From Cristatella mucedo (lineage: Eukaryota; Bryozoa; Phylactolaemata; Cristatellidae), in the NCBI GenBank assembly GCA_009760855.2, contig WPIO01000155.1, positions 124,001 to 188,000 of the forward strand: a stretch of DNA of 64,000 bases, in the 5' to 3' direction. Below, one piece after another: positions 47,038 through 58,952 of the stretch (position 1 is its first letter; each line of letters begins with the position of its first letter). Under the pieces are notes generated by a model. The model was not told the origin of the DNA. It ran no database searches and saw only the letters and a list, made by a program, of their open reading frames with translations. Made by a program: the position numbers and the translations under genes.

Positions 47038-48615
47038 AATAATAGGAATTACAGCACACTTGATAAAGCACCTTCAGAGAACTGTCTCTTTCTAGATGCT
47101 TAAATTTGCTGCAAAGGAAGCACGGTCGAATGGTTAGTGGTAGCATGCTCAATAAACAATAATATGGTTAGGGATGACATGCACTGGGTCAGCATGCAAG
47201 TATAGCTAGTGGCAGCATGCAGTGTCAGCACGCGTAAGCACATAAAGGACGAATCACAGAGACCCACTAAATGCTATCCTAAATTGGTGCTTTTTTAGTT
47301 TCTTTTTAAATGTGGTCAAGTCAAGAGATGTGGCGAAAGTCAAGAGTGAATTCCAGGCTTTGGGAGCATAAGAAGTACAGGCACGGTCTCCAAAGGATTT
47401 GAATTTTGTACGAGATATAGATAACAGATTCCGAAAAGCAGGCAGTACGATGGTGATTAAGTTATATTACAGTGCTCGTAAGCATCTTTCGTTTTTTTAA
47501 ATCTTAATCTGCCTGGTGGGGCAGTAGATCTGATAGGTAGGCTGGAGCCAAGGAATGAAGGAACCTAAAAGTGAGTGACAAGAAGTCGATGCCTTGCTTG
47601 ACTGGGGAGCCAGTGCATGTCCGGTACGAAGCTCACGACAGACAAGCTGCAGAGTTTTGCACCAGCTGTAAGCACCTGATTGCACGTGCCGGTAGGCCTG
47701 CAAGCAGTAACTTACAGAAGTCAAAACGAAATGTCACAAATGTATGGACCAACTTGGACTTGGTATCCTTATCTAAACAAGCCCGAATTTTAGAAATGTT
47801 ACGTATCTGAAAGTAGGCAGACTTGATTGTGGAGCTGATTGTGGTCGTCCAATGAAAGATAACTTTAGAACATGACGCCTAGATTTCGTGCAGATTCAAC
47901 AGGAGATATGCAGGCAGAGCGGATTTTGAGCATTAACCTTTCCAATTTGTGAAACACACTTTGTTTGCTCATAACTAATAAGTTGGTTTTATCATAATTC
48001 AATTTAAGAGAGTTTGGTATCATCCATGTGGGGATTTCATCAATACGTGCAGCAAGGCAGTTGAGAGAATTTGACATGCTCAAGAGCTGAGAGGGATAAA
48101 AGCAAAGGTAGAAATGAGTGTCATTCGCATAGAAGTGAAAGCCTAGATTGTGCTTGGCAATAACATCGACAAGAGGGAGGGTATACACCGTGATAAGGAC
48201 GGGACCAAGTACGGAACCCTGAGGTACCCCATATTTCAGAGGTTCCTCTGATGATCTTTGGCACTTACATTCACATCAATACTCTGGAGTCTCCTCCTGA
48301 GATAGGACCTGAACCTTTGCATTGCAGTGCCAGTGTAATGTCCAGGCGAGATGAGAGGCGCTGAAGAAGGACTCGGTGATCGATAGTATCAAAAGCTGCC
48401 GAAAGATCGAGCAAAACGAGTAGATACTCTTCCCATCTCCGAATTCCTAAGTAGGTCGTTGTATATTCGAAGCAATGCTGACTCCATGTAATGATAAGCT
48501 TTAAAACCAGACTGGAACTTACTAGCAAGGTTTGAAGCTTCAAAAAATGCGTTCAGCTAATCTGCTACGACTCGTTCCAGCGTCTTTGATAGGAACGGTA
48601 GGGAGACTAGTGGGA
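47038..48615 (-). mobile_element. LINE-A copy, long (reaches N-terminal RT)
   Basis: The minus strand starts near 48,612 with SLPFLSKTLERV. It continues through LLVLLDLSAAFDTIDHRVLL (48,430-48,370), [14 protein letters not shown] sequence near 48,215, [14 protein letters not shown] (YADD changed to YAND), [12 protein letters not shown], the C-terminal block and 3' UTR, with a tail at about 47,045. The catalytic-site change and several frameshifts make it inactive. It contains the 45-bp foreign insertion at 47,455-47,499. Confidence 0.9.
47455..47499 (+). repeat. 45-bp copy of upstream flank inserted in LINE-A
   Basis: It interrupts the LINE-A C-terminal coding region between GGCAGTACGATGG and GCCTGGTGGGGCAGTAG and is followed by about ten further non-LINE bases (AATCTTAATCT). 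It is identical to 46,808-46,852, 650 bp upstream in the same orientation. Confidence 0.95.
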
Positions 48616-48779
48616 AGTGCAAGTAGCTAACTTATACAAAACTAACTAGCCTGGACAAAAGGTTGACCCCAGCCGAAATCCTTGCTAATGTGAAGCTATT
48701 AGAAAGACCTCACTATTTTGGGCATCAATCAGAGACTACAACCCGATGAGAAGGTTTAGCTGAAGACTAATATTATCAT

Positions 48780-48868
48780 GCAAATGTAAAGCGCCTAGAG
48801 AGAGATTGAGTTCTCTGAGGGCGCTTTATCAAGTGAATTATTATTATTATTATTATTATCATACAGAT
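48780..48868 (+). mobile_element. solo LINE-A 3' tail
   Basis: Begins abruptly at ATGCAAATGTAAAGCGCC, then GAGATTGAGTTCTCTGAGGG and (ATT)n to 48,866. Only ~85 bp of the element. Confidence 0.85.
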
Positions 48869-50130
48869 TTCAGGCAAAGGTCGGCAGATGCCATATTCTC
48901 TTTGGTGGACAGGTTGTCACATCCATTCCCAAGTAGACACTAAATGTTATGACGACAGCCGTTATATGATTATTAAGCTCATTGTATGATAAGTGATGTG
49001 GCCTTTCCAGCGTAGTTATATCCGGTGTCAAAATTTTGGCCGCCTAGGCGACACCCTAAAGAAAGCTACAGCCTAGTCTACAGCTGTAGCAGCCAGGGTA
49101 GCCCTAAAGAAAGTTTGGCCACAAAATCCAGTCAAGCAAAAAAATCCTGCAGGGAAACGTGGAAGGCGAGTTTAGAAATGCTGACGAATCTGTTTGTTGG
49201 TAGGCTCAAACAAGGTTGCAGCGAAAATAACAGACGTATGGATTCCGGCTAAGCAAGCGTCGCATCTCAATCTTCAAAGCGGTTAGAACTCAGAGCAGTC
49301 TGAAGGAGGTAATTACTTGGCTACCGCTAAGCCAATGGGATATAGGAGTCTAGTCTGGGTTGCAGTTGCACCCCAAAAACCCACGAGTGGAGGAAAAGAC
49401 GAACCGAGCGGATTGGTTAATCGCAATCAAGCTGCTGATTCCGAAAGCAAGCCCTTAAAAATCGGTAATGGGCTCAGCGGTGATGGCAGATTTGAATAGC
49501 AATCTGCCGATGACCGGAATTTCGGAAGGACAGTGTGCGCCAGCTACAGATCAGGAAAAAGAGCTAAAATAGCGATACCTAGTCACGACGGTTCGATGGG
49601 CAGCCTTGTTAACAACTACAACGCAACTGTTGAGTGCCTAGGCGACCAGCGGCTAATTTTCGCGTCTCAGAAAATTGTGGTTGTATAGTTGAATAAAACG
49701 CTGCTCATAAGCCTCGGTTTGTCTTGGCTATTTCATAACCGGGCTTCTGTTCAAGGTTACGCTCACGGGTCATCATGCGTGGCACTGCAGCTGCAACATC
49801 GGTGACTTGAGCGCCTGCTACCAAGACCGCCTTAGCAGAAAAGCCGTGGTCAGTCTTCTTATCTAAATATTAAATATATATGTAAATAATTACATGATAA
49901 TATCTATATAAGTGTCCCTGTGTTGGCAAAAAGTTCGCTGATAATATCTGGCAGTCGCCGTCGTCGGAATGCTCCGTTCTTCTATGGAAGCTGTAGGTCG
50001 TATGGTGGTTAAGGAGTGCCGTGATTCCAAGTATGTACAGCCATGGCGTTTGGAGTACGTTCAGGTACGAATGATCTTACCCGATTATCTAAGTGTCTCT
50101 TAATTTTCAATCGCTCATTACTGCTTTAGG
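48869..50130. other. unassigned, possible LTR-like segment at 49,026-49,735
   Basis: No motif-bearing frame. A segment starting TGTCAAAATTTTGGCCGCC (49,026) and containing a late AATAAA (49,692) followed by T/G-rich DNA has LTR-like composition. Its flanks (ATCCGG before, AACCGG after 49,735) are only a partial match and the end is not CA, so I do not call it an LTR. Confidence 0.3.
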
Positions 50131-50134
50131 CTTA

Positions 50135-50845
50135 GGTAGCTGCACTAACTCACTGCTTGCTGGCCTACCGGTATGTGCAATCAGGCGCTTACAGCTGGTG
50201 CAAAACTCTGCAGTTAGGCATGTCTGTCATGAGCGTCGCTGTTGCCACATCACACCTCTTCTCGCCGACTTTCACTGGCTCCCAGTCAAGAAATGGATCG
50301 ACTTCAAGGTTTTGTCGCTCACTTTTAGGTCACTTCATTCTTTGGCTCCACCTACTGCTAGGTCTACTCCCGGTACTCAGTTCTACTCCCCCACCTGGCC
50401 AAGCATTGTACCACCCGCTTTTCGGAATCTAGCAGTATACCAATACCTCGTAAAAACCTCGAATCCTTCGGAGACTGTGCATTTAGTTCGTATGCTCCCA
50501 AAGCCTGGAACTCACTCCCGACTTGCCTCACAACATCCCCTGACTTGACCACATTTAAACAGAAATTAAAAACGCGCCTATTTAGTGCAGCATTTAGTGG
50601 GTCCCTGTGATTCCTCCTTGATGTGCTTATGCGTGCTGACACTGTGCATGCTGCCACTAACCACACCTGCATGCTAGCCCTGTGCATATTCTAACTATGT
50701 TATACATGTTGTTAATCAAGCATGATATTAGTCACCATTCAATCGCGTTTCCCTTTGCAGCAAATGTAAAGCGCCTAGAAAGAGATTGATTTTTTGGGGC
50801 GCTTTATCAAGTTTATTAATAATATTATTATTATTACGCGACATG
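50135..50845 (+). mobile_element. LINE-A, 5'-truncated copy
   Basis: [20 protein letters not shown] (50,147), [36 protein letters not shown], a small insertion near 50,355-50,385 that repeats the TACTCCC motif, the [22 protein letters not shown] block in another frame, the 3' UTR and a tail with a deletion (GATTGATTTTTTGGGGCGC). Ends at about 50,838. Confidence 0.88.
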
Positions 50846-51004
50846 GCAAGTCAGGTTGACGATCTGTTAGTAGGTTTGTGGCCAGAGCTTTCCCGGCAGC
50901 TCTCCCGCGCCTGCGCTGAGATGCTGGACCCTTAGTAGCATCAAGGAAATTCGGACTATGGAATTGTATAATTGTATAATATAATTGTATATATTGTAGT
51001 CTTG

Positions 51005-51330
51005 GCTAGCCCTGGTGGATCGTGCAGCAGCTTTTGATACCATTGATCACCAAGTCCTTCTTGATCGCCTGCAATTTCGGCGTTGGGTCACTTGCACTGC
51101 ACTACAATGTCCAGGTCCTATATTATCAGGATGTTTCTGAGCTTGGATGGTTTACGGCCAGCGATCATTCGGCGGTTCTTTTAAGGTCTACTTCTTTTCA
51201 GTAATTGATTTCTTTGTATGGCCAGTGTAGTCGTTTAGCCATCCAGACTTTCATTTTATGCAGATGTCAACCCAGCCGTATGTATGCTTTAATTTCTTCT
51301 TGCCATCCAGCACCTCGAAATGTCGCTCAG
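51005..51330 (+). mobile_element. RT relic of an L2-like LINE
   Basis: LALVDRAAAFDTIDHQVLLD (51,006-51,065) is the conserved RT block. Further on, GPILSG and FYADVNPAVCML (51,250-51,285, a degraded YADD) keep the right order. Confidence 0.7.
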
Positions 51331-51427
51331 TTACATGCAATTCTTTCACATTCACATTTTCATACATTTCAAATTTTCACATTCTTTAATGGCAGCAATC
51401 TCCCTAATTTGATGGTGATATAATAAA

Positions 51428-51490
51428 TACATAATAATTCATTTGTTTAGTGCCCTAAGATATCTTAGTCTCCATTCGGGTGCTCTAACA
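51428..51490 (-). mobile_element. diverged LINE tail
   Basis: AATAAT, AGTGCCCTAAGATATCTTAG and TCTCCATTCGGGTGCTCTAA resemble the minus-strand tail of LINE-D/A. Confidence 0.4.
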
Positions 51491-51699
51491 TCGGCAAGGA
51501 AGCATTCACTGCAGTCTAGTCGAAGTCTGCTGCCTCTTGCTCTAAATGCAAATGGAACTAGTTTGGGATCAAGCGATGGGAGATATACAGTTGTAGCCAT
51601 GCCGTTATTTGATTTTTTTAAGTCTATGGTTAGGATGTAACTGGGTTGCATGCGGTTTGCTGTGGGTGTCAGCTGACAACTGGCACTGTTGCAAGCAGC

Positions 51700-53039
51700 T
51701 TAGACAGGGATACCATATCTAAGTTGGTCCATGCATTTATGACATCCCGTCTTGACTTCTGCAACTCACTGCTTGCTGGCCTACTGGCATGTGCAATCAG
51801 GCACTTAGAGTTGGTGCAAAACTCTATAGCTATTATAGATACCACGTCCAAGTTGGTCCACGCATTCGTGACATCCCATCTCGACTTCTGCAACTCACTG
51901 CTTAATGGCCTACCAGCATGTGCGATCAGGCGATTGCTGCTGGTGCAAAACTCTGCTGCTAGGCTTGTCTGTCGTGAGCATGGTAGTTGCCACATTACTC
52001 CACTTGTCGCCGACCTGCATTGGCTACCAGTCAAGCAACGGATTGACTTCAAGGTTTTGTTGCTCACTTTTAGGTCACTTCATTCTATGGCTCCAGCATA
52101 TCTCTCAGATATACTACCCCATCAGGCCAAGCATCGTACCACCCGCTTTTCGGAATCCAACAGTTTGGAGACCGTGCATTTCGTTCGTATGCTCCCAAAG
52201 CCTGGAACTCCCTCCCGACCTGCGTCAGAACATCCCCTGACCTGACCACATTTAAAAGGAACTTAAAAACACACCTATTTAGGACAGCATATAGTGGGTC
52301 CCTGTGATTCGTCCTTGATGTGCTTATGTGTGCTGACACTGTGCATGCTGCCACTAACCACATTTGCGTGCTGACCCTGTGCATGTCACCCCTAACCATA
52401 TTATTCATTGTGTTTGTTTTTCAAGCATGATTTTACTTTACCATTCAATTGCATTTCACTTTGCAGCAAATGTAAAGTACCTAGATAGAGATTAAGTTCT
52501 CTGAGAGTGCATTATTATTATTATTATTATTATTATAGCTAGGTTGGTCTGTCGTGAGCATCGCAGTTGCTACATCACACCACTTCTCGCGACCGGCACT
52601 GGCTACCAGTCAAGCAACGGATTGACTTCAAGGTTTTGTCACTCACTTTTAGGTCACTTCATTCTCTTGTGCTAGCCTACCAATCCCAACTACTCCCCCA
52701 CCAGACAAAATATCATACAACCCACTGTTCGGACTCGAATCGTTTAACTCGTACGAACCTCGAAACCGTTGGTGACCTTGCCCTTAGTACCTATGCTCCC
52801 AAAGCCTAGAACTCACTAGCAATGCAGGTCAAAACATTCCCAACAGGACATTTAAAAAGAAGCTTAAAACGCACCTGTTTGTGACCCATTTGATGGTCTT
52901 TGTGATGCGTCTTTCGTGTGCAAATACCTGCTTACACTACGCCTGTGGCTTCCGGATGTTACCACCAAACATTTGGTAATGCTTTCTTTGCAGTATATGT
53001 AAAAGTGCCTAGAGGGAGACTCAGTTCTCTGAGTGTGTT
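51700..53039 (+). mobile_element. LINE-E copy split by a younger LINE-A and a solo LTR
   Basis: DRDTISKLVHAFMTSRLDFC and LLAGLLACAIRHLELVQNS to 51,832. It resumes at 52,542 after a nested LINE-A with SVVSIAVATSHHFSRPALAT-type sequence, [20 protein letters not shown], a C-terminal block and a 3' UTR shared with 27,580-27,690. The tail is cut at 53,039 by a solo LTR and finishes at 53,485-53,502 (GTGCTATACAAATGTATTAT). Confidence 0.8.
51833..52533 (+). mobile_element. LINE-A nested in the same orientation with TSD
   Basis: A 701-bp 5'-truncated LINE-A ([20 protein letters not shown] to [21 protein letters not shown] end, 3' UTR, (TTA)n). The exact 8-bp repeat TATAGCTA flanks it (51,825-51,832 and 52,534-52,541), and the outer LINE-E reads on across it. 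A short internal loss just before the FGDRAF block shifts the frame. Confidence 0.92.
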
Positions 53040-53479
53040 TGTGAGGGAATATGACTTTGCACCCTGCGAGCACTGGGCAGAGACCTTGCGAGCACTCGGC
53101 AGAGACCTTTCGAGGGCTCAGACTGCCTAAGCAGCTGCAAGCTCACGAGCAGTGGAGGGGTAGACGATGACTCGGTCGTCCTGCCCAAATCCATGCATTG
53201 GCAGAATCTGTGGGGACATCCATATACCACAAACTGCTGCCATTTGTCGGGCGGGCTCGGAACGAGCAATGGCCCGACAGTGCGAACAAAACAACTCATG
53301 CATGGGATATAAGGGCTGCCGAAGGAGTGCAACAGGAGGGTGGGCGAGATCCCTCTAGTGTGTATACACTGAGCTTGGCCGGCATGGTTTGGAATAAAGG
53401 TTATGTTGTTGGAGACTGCAGGCTTGTTGTTCGGTCGCGCTGCCCAGCCTGACGACAGGTCGTGCAAAGGGCTGTCACA
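53040..53479 (+). mobile_element. solo LTR of an LTR retrotransposon
   Basis: A 440-bp element starting TGTGAGGG and ending TGTCACA gives the inverted termini TGTGA/TCACA. It is flanked by GTGTT (53,035-53,039) and GTGCT (53,480-53,484), a 5-bp target duplication with one difference, and interrupts a LINE tail that reads through. Internally a TATA-like GATATAAGG (53,306-53,314) and AATAAA (53,393-53,398) followed by T/G-rich DNA have the U3-R-U5 order on the + strand. A ~23-bp unit around GCAGAGACCTTGCGAGCAC is repeated at 53,070-53,115. No internal domain is present, as expected after LTR-LTR recombination. Superfamily not determined. Confidence 0.82.
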
Positions 53480-53502
53480 GTGCTATACAAATGTATTATT
53501 AT

Positions 53503-53950
53503 CTCTCTCTCCATCTCCCTGTGTGATGGCAGACTTCGTCTGTAGTAGTAGTTAGCTGCCTTAAGCTGCCATCCTCACAAAAAACACGCAGTAAAGGCTG
53601 CAGAAAAAATCCTGGCCGGTGAGTGGCATGAGTTGTATGGCAAACCACAGAGCACCTTCCCCGAAGGTCCTAGCTGCATCCTTCCGATGTCTAATTAGAT
53701 TAATCTCTTTGGTATTTTGCCAGCTCAGTCAAGCAGCATCAGCAACAAAACTCGAACTTCCAAATGTCTCTGCGAGTCGAGCGGATGTCGCTAGGCTGCT
53801 CGCTGATAGGGAAGCGACTTGCCAGGCAAACGCACCTCTGTTGGCGGCGGGTGGCTCTCTGCACTCTCCTCTTGGCTGCTTGCTGCTGCTGCTGCTGTGG
53901 TGGTGAGTGAGCTTTGCCCAACAGCCTGGAGGATTGTCATCTGACTGAAG
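53503..53950. other. no gene or element recognised
   Basis: Short frames and a short CTG run (53,883-53,898). No motif I can support. Confidence 0.4.
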
Positions 53951-54117
<167 letters not shown>

Positions 54118-54640
54118 CAGACAGCAGGAGCAGTTGACACACACCTGGGCAGGCTACGTGGGGTTTGTGTTAGTGGAGAGTAGTGTCGCATAGTCGCGCT
54201 GTGAGATGTGTGAACGTGTGCGGTGCCGATGTAGCAGACAGCAAAGTTTTTTTCTTTTTATCTCTAGCTAGGTTTAGAGAGGTTTCTTAAGGGAATCTTG
54301 TCTGTGGCAGCTGCTGGCTTCCAATCCGACACTGGCAAGGGCCGTGGTGACATTATTGAGAGCCGAACCATTTTTGCAGAGGGTATTGGTGGAGAGTTAG
54401 TCTAGGGGGGATGTCAACTACTGTTGGTTACTATATCAGTGCGATGCTTGCATTGGTCTGTATTATTTTTCGAACATGTAACCTAGCTGTTTCTGTACTG
54501 TCAGTGTTGCCTTGATCCTCAGCCTATTTTCGTGCAACCTTATTTCTTTTATAGAACAATAAAGCACGAACCTGGGATATCGTGAAGTCTCATGACAGGT
54601 CAGGCTCTGAGGATAGCTGTACCGTGAATGCCCTAGTTGT
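54118..54640. other. no gene or element recognised
   Basis: AATAAA at 54,557 is preceded by no recognisable coding sequence. Confidence 0.4.
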
Positions 54641-54642
54641 AC

Positions 54643-54692
<50 letters not shown>

Positions 54693-54740
54693 CCTATGTA
54701 TATAGGTGCATGTGTGTGCCTCTGTGTGTGCTCACATATA
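54643..54740. repeat. (TA)n and (TG)n microsatellite
   Basis: About 46 bp of TA with one G interruption, then mixed TG repeats, immediately upstream of a SINE-1. Confidence 0.92.
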
Positions 54741-54750
54741 TGTACAGCAC

Positions 54751-54928
54751 TGAACCGTGATGGCACATTAGGTAAGGCGGTTGCTTTCATGACCTCTGTC
54801 CCGAGGTCGTGGGTTCGATTCCTGCGGTGAGCGATCCTGTATCGCCATTGCAAGCAGCAGTGATACTCGTCAAGGCTCTTCTGTCGCTATACAAAAAGAG
54901 GCTGTTTAATCAGCTAGGATTTTTTTTT
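54751..54928 (+). mobile_element. SINE-1, best-preserved copy
   Basis: TGAACCGTGATGGCACATTA head, inverted GACCTCTGTCCCGAGGTC, B-box GGTTCGATTCC near 54,810, full body and T-rich tail. Flanked by TACAGCAC (54,743-54,750) and TACAGTAC (54,929-54,936), an 8-bp target duplication with one difference. Confidence 0.92.
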
Positions 54929-55239
54929 TACAGTACAATGCTTGCTCGTCCAAAGAGTTTCCCTGGCATGCAGTGGTTGAGCATCTTCATCCAGCAGATT
55001 CATGCATGCTCGCCTTGTAGCAGGCTTGCCCGAGCACGGCCACGCTTTCACGTGGCTTCATCACAACTGCTGTTGCTGTTTTTTTTTAAAGACAGGTCAC
55101 ACACTGCTGGTGCTGATCGAAACTCATCTTCGTACTCCGGACTCTCTGAACTTATAAATTATCTGTTCCTTGTACATGGCTAAATCGTAGCTGGCTTTAG
55201 GCGTAAAGGCAGAATCTATGCAGCAGCAGGGACATGAGA

Positions 55240-55665
55240 AGAGAGCCTGGGAAGCTCAGATGGCAGTGGCCGGGTGTGGCAGTTATTGTGTCTTTGATGG
55301 CAGACCGGATTAGGGCTGAGTTTTGCACGAGAGTTTCGGTCGAATAGGAGCACAGGCCAGGAGTCCTGAATGAATGGATTGTCATTAAGTTAGACACGAA
55401 ATGTAACACAAGCTGCTTGAACCAGTTAAGCAGTCCTGCTCTTTTGTAACCTGGCCCTGATTTAGGCAATGTTCCAAAGCTGGAAGTAAGCCGACTTTGA
55501 CGTTCGTTCTTGATTCTGCTAACAGATTTGATGATAGGCGGTATTATTTGCTGGCAAACCGAGTCATGGCCAGGACTTACTTAAGTGAGATGACAGTTTT
55601 AAGGTTTTAAGTTTTACTTTTAACGCTGCTTATCTTTGACATAGGGCAAGCTGGCCGATCATGTG
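55240..55665 (-). mobile_element. old LINE-D-like C-terminal relic
   Basis: In minus orientation GGCTGAGTTTTGCACGAGAG (55,314) matches the QNSA block, GATTTAGGCAATGTTCCAAA and GCTGGAAGTAAGCCGACTTT (55,459-55,498) match the FQLHNIAK block, and the order is preserved. Heavily mutated. Confidence 0.5.
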
Positions 55666-55669
55666 CCAG

Positions 55670-58350
55670 TGTGTGACACCTGGCTCAAGTGAGGCTGCTG
55701 CTGCTGCCCCGATGCTTGCCCTCGCTGACCCTGCTGCCAACAACCCTGGGAGTAGGGAGGCTATGTTCGACACGTTCCTTGCTATCTATGTTGTCGAGGG
55801 TTTTGCCATTCGTTAAGAGAACGGCAGTCGCTCTAAGAAGTTGACCTGCTAGGGCCATGTTCAAAGGTGGACATCTTGAGCTGATGTAATGGCAGGTCTT
55901 GATATGATGGGGCTGAATTTTGCACGTGTAAGCAGGTGTGTCGATTTTTGGCAGCTATTTGAATCCCACCATGTTTCACTTCTTGTTACCTCCAGCTATT
56001 GTTATACTTGATTGCTTAACAGCTGTGTATTTCCTTCGCTCTTTTTAGTGTTGCTGCTCTCCTTTATAATAGAACACGCGAGGTGTTCCTGCTAGTAAAA
56101 CAGTTCAGGCCAGGTGAGTGACGTTAATGTCCATCTGTGTCCATCAATCGACAAAGTGACTAGGGCAGCAGGCATTGTTATGCTGGCCAGCATTTGCTCG
56201 TGTGCACACTAGCCAGTGTGCTCTCCGTGGCTAAGCAGTTCTCATCGTACAACAAAGATGTCATGCATACAAGAAAAAGTCAGCCGTTGATGCTAAAACT
56301 CGAGAGCGTTCTTGACCAACACCTTCTGGCGACCAAGCGCAGTGGGGCTGCTTGTTAGCAGCAGGCTATAGGGGGCAGCATCAAGAATACACCTGTTGCA
56401 GTATTTTCTCAATCTGCGGGACTAGTCCTTTGCTTGACTGCTTTTTTGTTTGACTGCTTTTGCAGTTTGACTTTTGCAGTTTGCAGTTAGTTTGACTGCT
56501 TACGCAGACAGCCGCTGTGCATGTTACCACTGCACAGATTTCCATATACTCATCGTAGATCATATGTTGTCCATAGCACTAAGCAGATAAAACTATATAC
56601 ATATCCTATTATTATTATAGGCATTGCAGGAGAGCCACCAAGAGAAAAAGTGCCTGGTGCCAAAAGACTAGCTGGCATTTTAATTTTGCTAACAAAGTTT
56701 CGATGGCATGTGCAAGTATAGATGCTGCTGGTGCAGTTTAGCTAGGTACGAATGACCTATGCTGTGGTGGGTCTCGAAGGTGGAAGTAAGAATGTATGCT
56801 AACTAACTTATCTGCTTAGTGCTATGGACATCATATGATCTACGATGGGTATATGGATATCTGTGCAGGGCTAACATGCACAGCGGCAGTCTTGACAGTC
56901 TTGCATCTTGCTGGTGGCCGGTCTCTGAGGTCGTGGGTTGAACTTTGAAGGACGACGTGAACTGATCTCTCTGGCACTGCAATATCTCTTTGCAATGCCG
57001 AGGCTTTATTTTATAGTTTTACTAACTTTTAGTTTACCCTTTGGACTAGATAAGGAAGCTGGGCAGGTTCTGTGCAGCGCTTACTGTAAGTGCTTCTTGT
57101 AACTGCTGTCGCTGTGCCACCGATGTGCTGCTGCTGCTTATGTGCAGTTACAACTGCTGCCCTTTCCAGAGTACCGCCACCGAGACGATTCAGAGGGTTT
57201 GCCTTTAATGTGGACCTTTAACTAGAATTCTTCACCGGAGCAGTCGATTGACGGCGTAGCGAATATTTGTCCACAAGTCCACTGGAATTGCAAGCAAAGC
57301 TAGTGGACTTGTGGGCATTATTACTTTCTCAAGAAGCTGCGTGTTGTTTTCTCTATGTAATCTGTGCGTGGCCGTCGCACGGATCCATTCGACGATTTTA
57401 ATGCAAGGAAGCCTTGTGGCCTTGCAATGACGTCTCTTAAAAAAGAAGAACAGGGGTGTGTCATCAAGCGATGGTGCGTGAGCATGTGGCTGTGACAAAC
57501 GTGAGGGTACGGCTGTGAGTCTGCGACCGCCTGTGCTTGGCTCGCTTAAAAATGGCGATTTTGCTGTTTGTTTGTGTAATTTTGCTATGTAACAAAGATA
57601 CAGAAATCTTAAAATGTGAAGAGTGTACACACGTCATTCTTTCTGGTCATTTTCCAATGACCTACGAGGAAATAGCTATGTGTATCTCTGTGAAGAATAC
57701 GCCGGCCTGAGAGTATTCCTATAAGCGGAGCGACTATATATGGGTCGATTGTCTCTGTTTAATGATGAACGGAAAGAAAAGAAAATATGAAAGCCTGATG
57801 ATTCATGTCTCCCATGCATGCGATTGATCCCTTTAATTAAATAATCATTTACATAAAAAGTCGATAGAAGGATTGCCTTGCTATCGTGCCAACATTTAAC
57901 GTCCATTAATGTAACAATGGTGTATTGACGACCCTCTTATGTCCTTGGAAGTCAAGGTCAGTCTGTGGCTGAATGTCTAAACATCGCAATCTAAAAAAAA
58001 GATTCAATACGGTGCACTATAGAAATGTGAAAAACCTGTCGTAAGGTGTAGGAAACTTTGCTCAATACTGGTAGCCTAAAGGATAAAAAAATGAAGTATG
58101 ACGTTTAATAATGAAGCATTATGGCTGAATAATAAGTTCTAAGACAATTGTTGACATGTATAGCACGTTATCCTACCGAAACCAGGAATGAATTACTCGG
58201 ATGGAGCACAAATAGAGCTGAAATCATATTTGAAGTTTCACATTGATCCGTGTAGTATTAACCTAATTATGGAATTTAGTAGGCACACAGCTACACTGTA
58301 AATGAATCTGTTTAAAAGTCACTAGCATGCACCTTAATCAGCAGCAAGCA
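55670..58350. other. no gene or element recognised
   Basis: About 2.7 kb. The longest frame is a 132-codon minus frame (57,630-57,232) without motifs. I searched for upstream NUDT14-like exons here and found none I could support. A ~35-bp segment (CTAAGCAGATAAAACTATAT region, 56,570-56,545) has a rough inverted counterpart at 56,815-56,850. Confidence 0.4.
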
Positions 58351-58353
58351 TGT

Positions 58354-58515
58354 TAATAATAATAATACAGTTGTTATTGCATCCTCAGCAAACTCAATCT
58401 CTTTCTGAGCAATTTACATTTGCTGATTCCTCGATTTACCAAGATTCGACATGTTATAATAATAATATTTTTTTATAGCACCCCAGAGAACTTAATCTCT
58501 TTCTAGGCACTTGGG
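58354..58515 (-). mobile_element. two adjacent LINE tails
   Basis: 58,354-58,425 (ATAATAATACAG, ATCCTCAGCAAACTCAATCT, GAGCAATTTACATTTGCT) and 58,455-58,515 (ATAATAATA, AGCACCCCAGAGAACTTAAT, TTTCTAGGCACTT). Both are terminal fragments only. Confidence 0.65.
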
Positions 58516-58952
58516 GCACAAGTCGAACATGATGCAGAGATCGATAAAAAATTTATTTGTTGATATGCTACTTCAGGTTTAGACTTGTGTGCATACCCTT
58601 TTTTCTTTTTATTTGGAAATTTTCAAAACATCTGTTCTATTTCTAACATGGTTGTCTTTTGAAACATATCCTAAAAAATATTCGGTTTTCTCGATATTCA
58701 ACTTAAAGCCTCCATCGTAGCTGGTAGCTGGTGAAGCTGTTCAGAAGCATGGTGCCTTTAATATAGCTCGAACCGTGTGATAGCGCTTGACTTTACCACA
58801 AGTATCTCTGCTCGTGTTGCTTTTTAGGTCGTGCATAGCAGGGTGCCATCTCCAGCTTGCCATGCCTGCCAGATGTCTCCTCACACCCCCACCCTCCTAT
58901 GCTGGTCCCACGTGCGGCAGGACTTTCCAGCCGATCCTGTTTCCTGTTGTAG

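Noticed and set aside
56926..56945. SINE-1 head remnant (GAGGTCGTGGGTTGAAC)
   Set aside because: Only about 17 matching bases without body or A-box, too short to claim.
57232..57630. 132-codon minus frame as a gene
   Set aside because: No motif, unusual residue composition including a poly-Phe run from poly-A, and no splice context.
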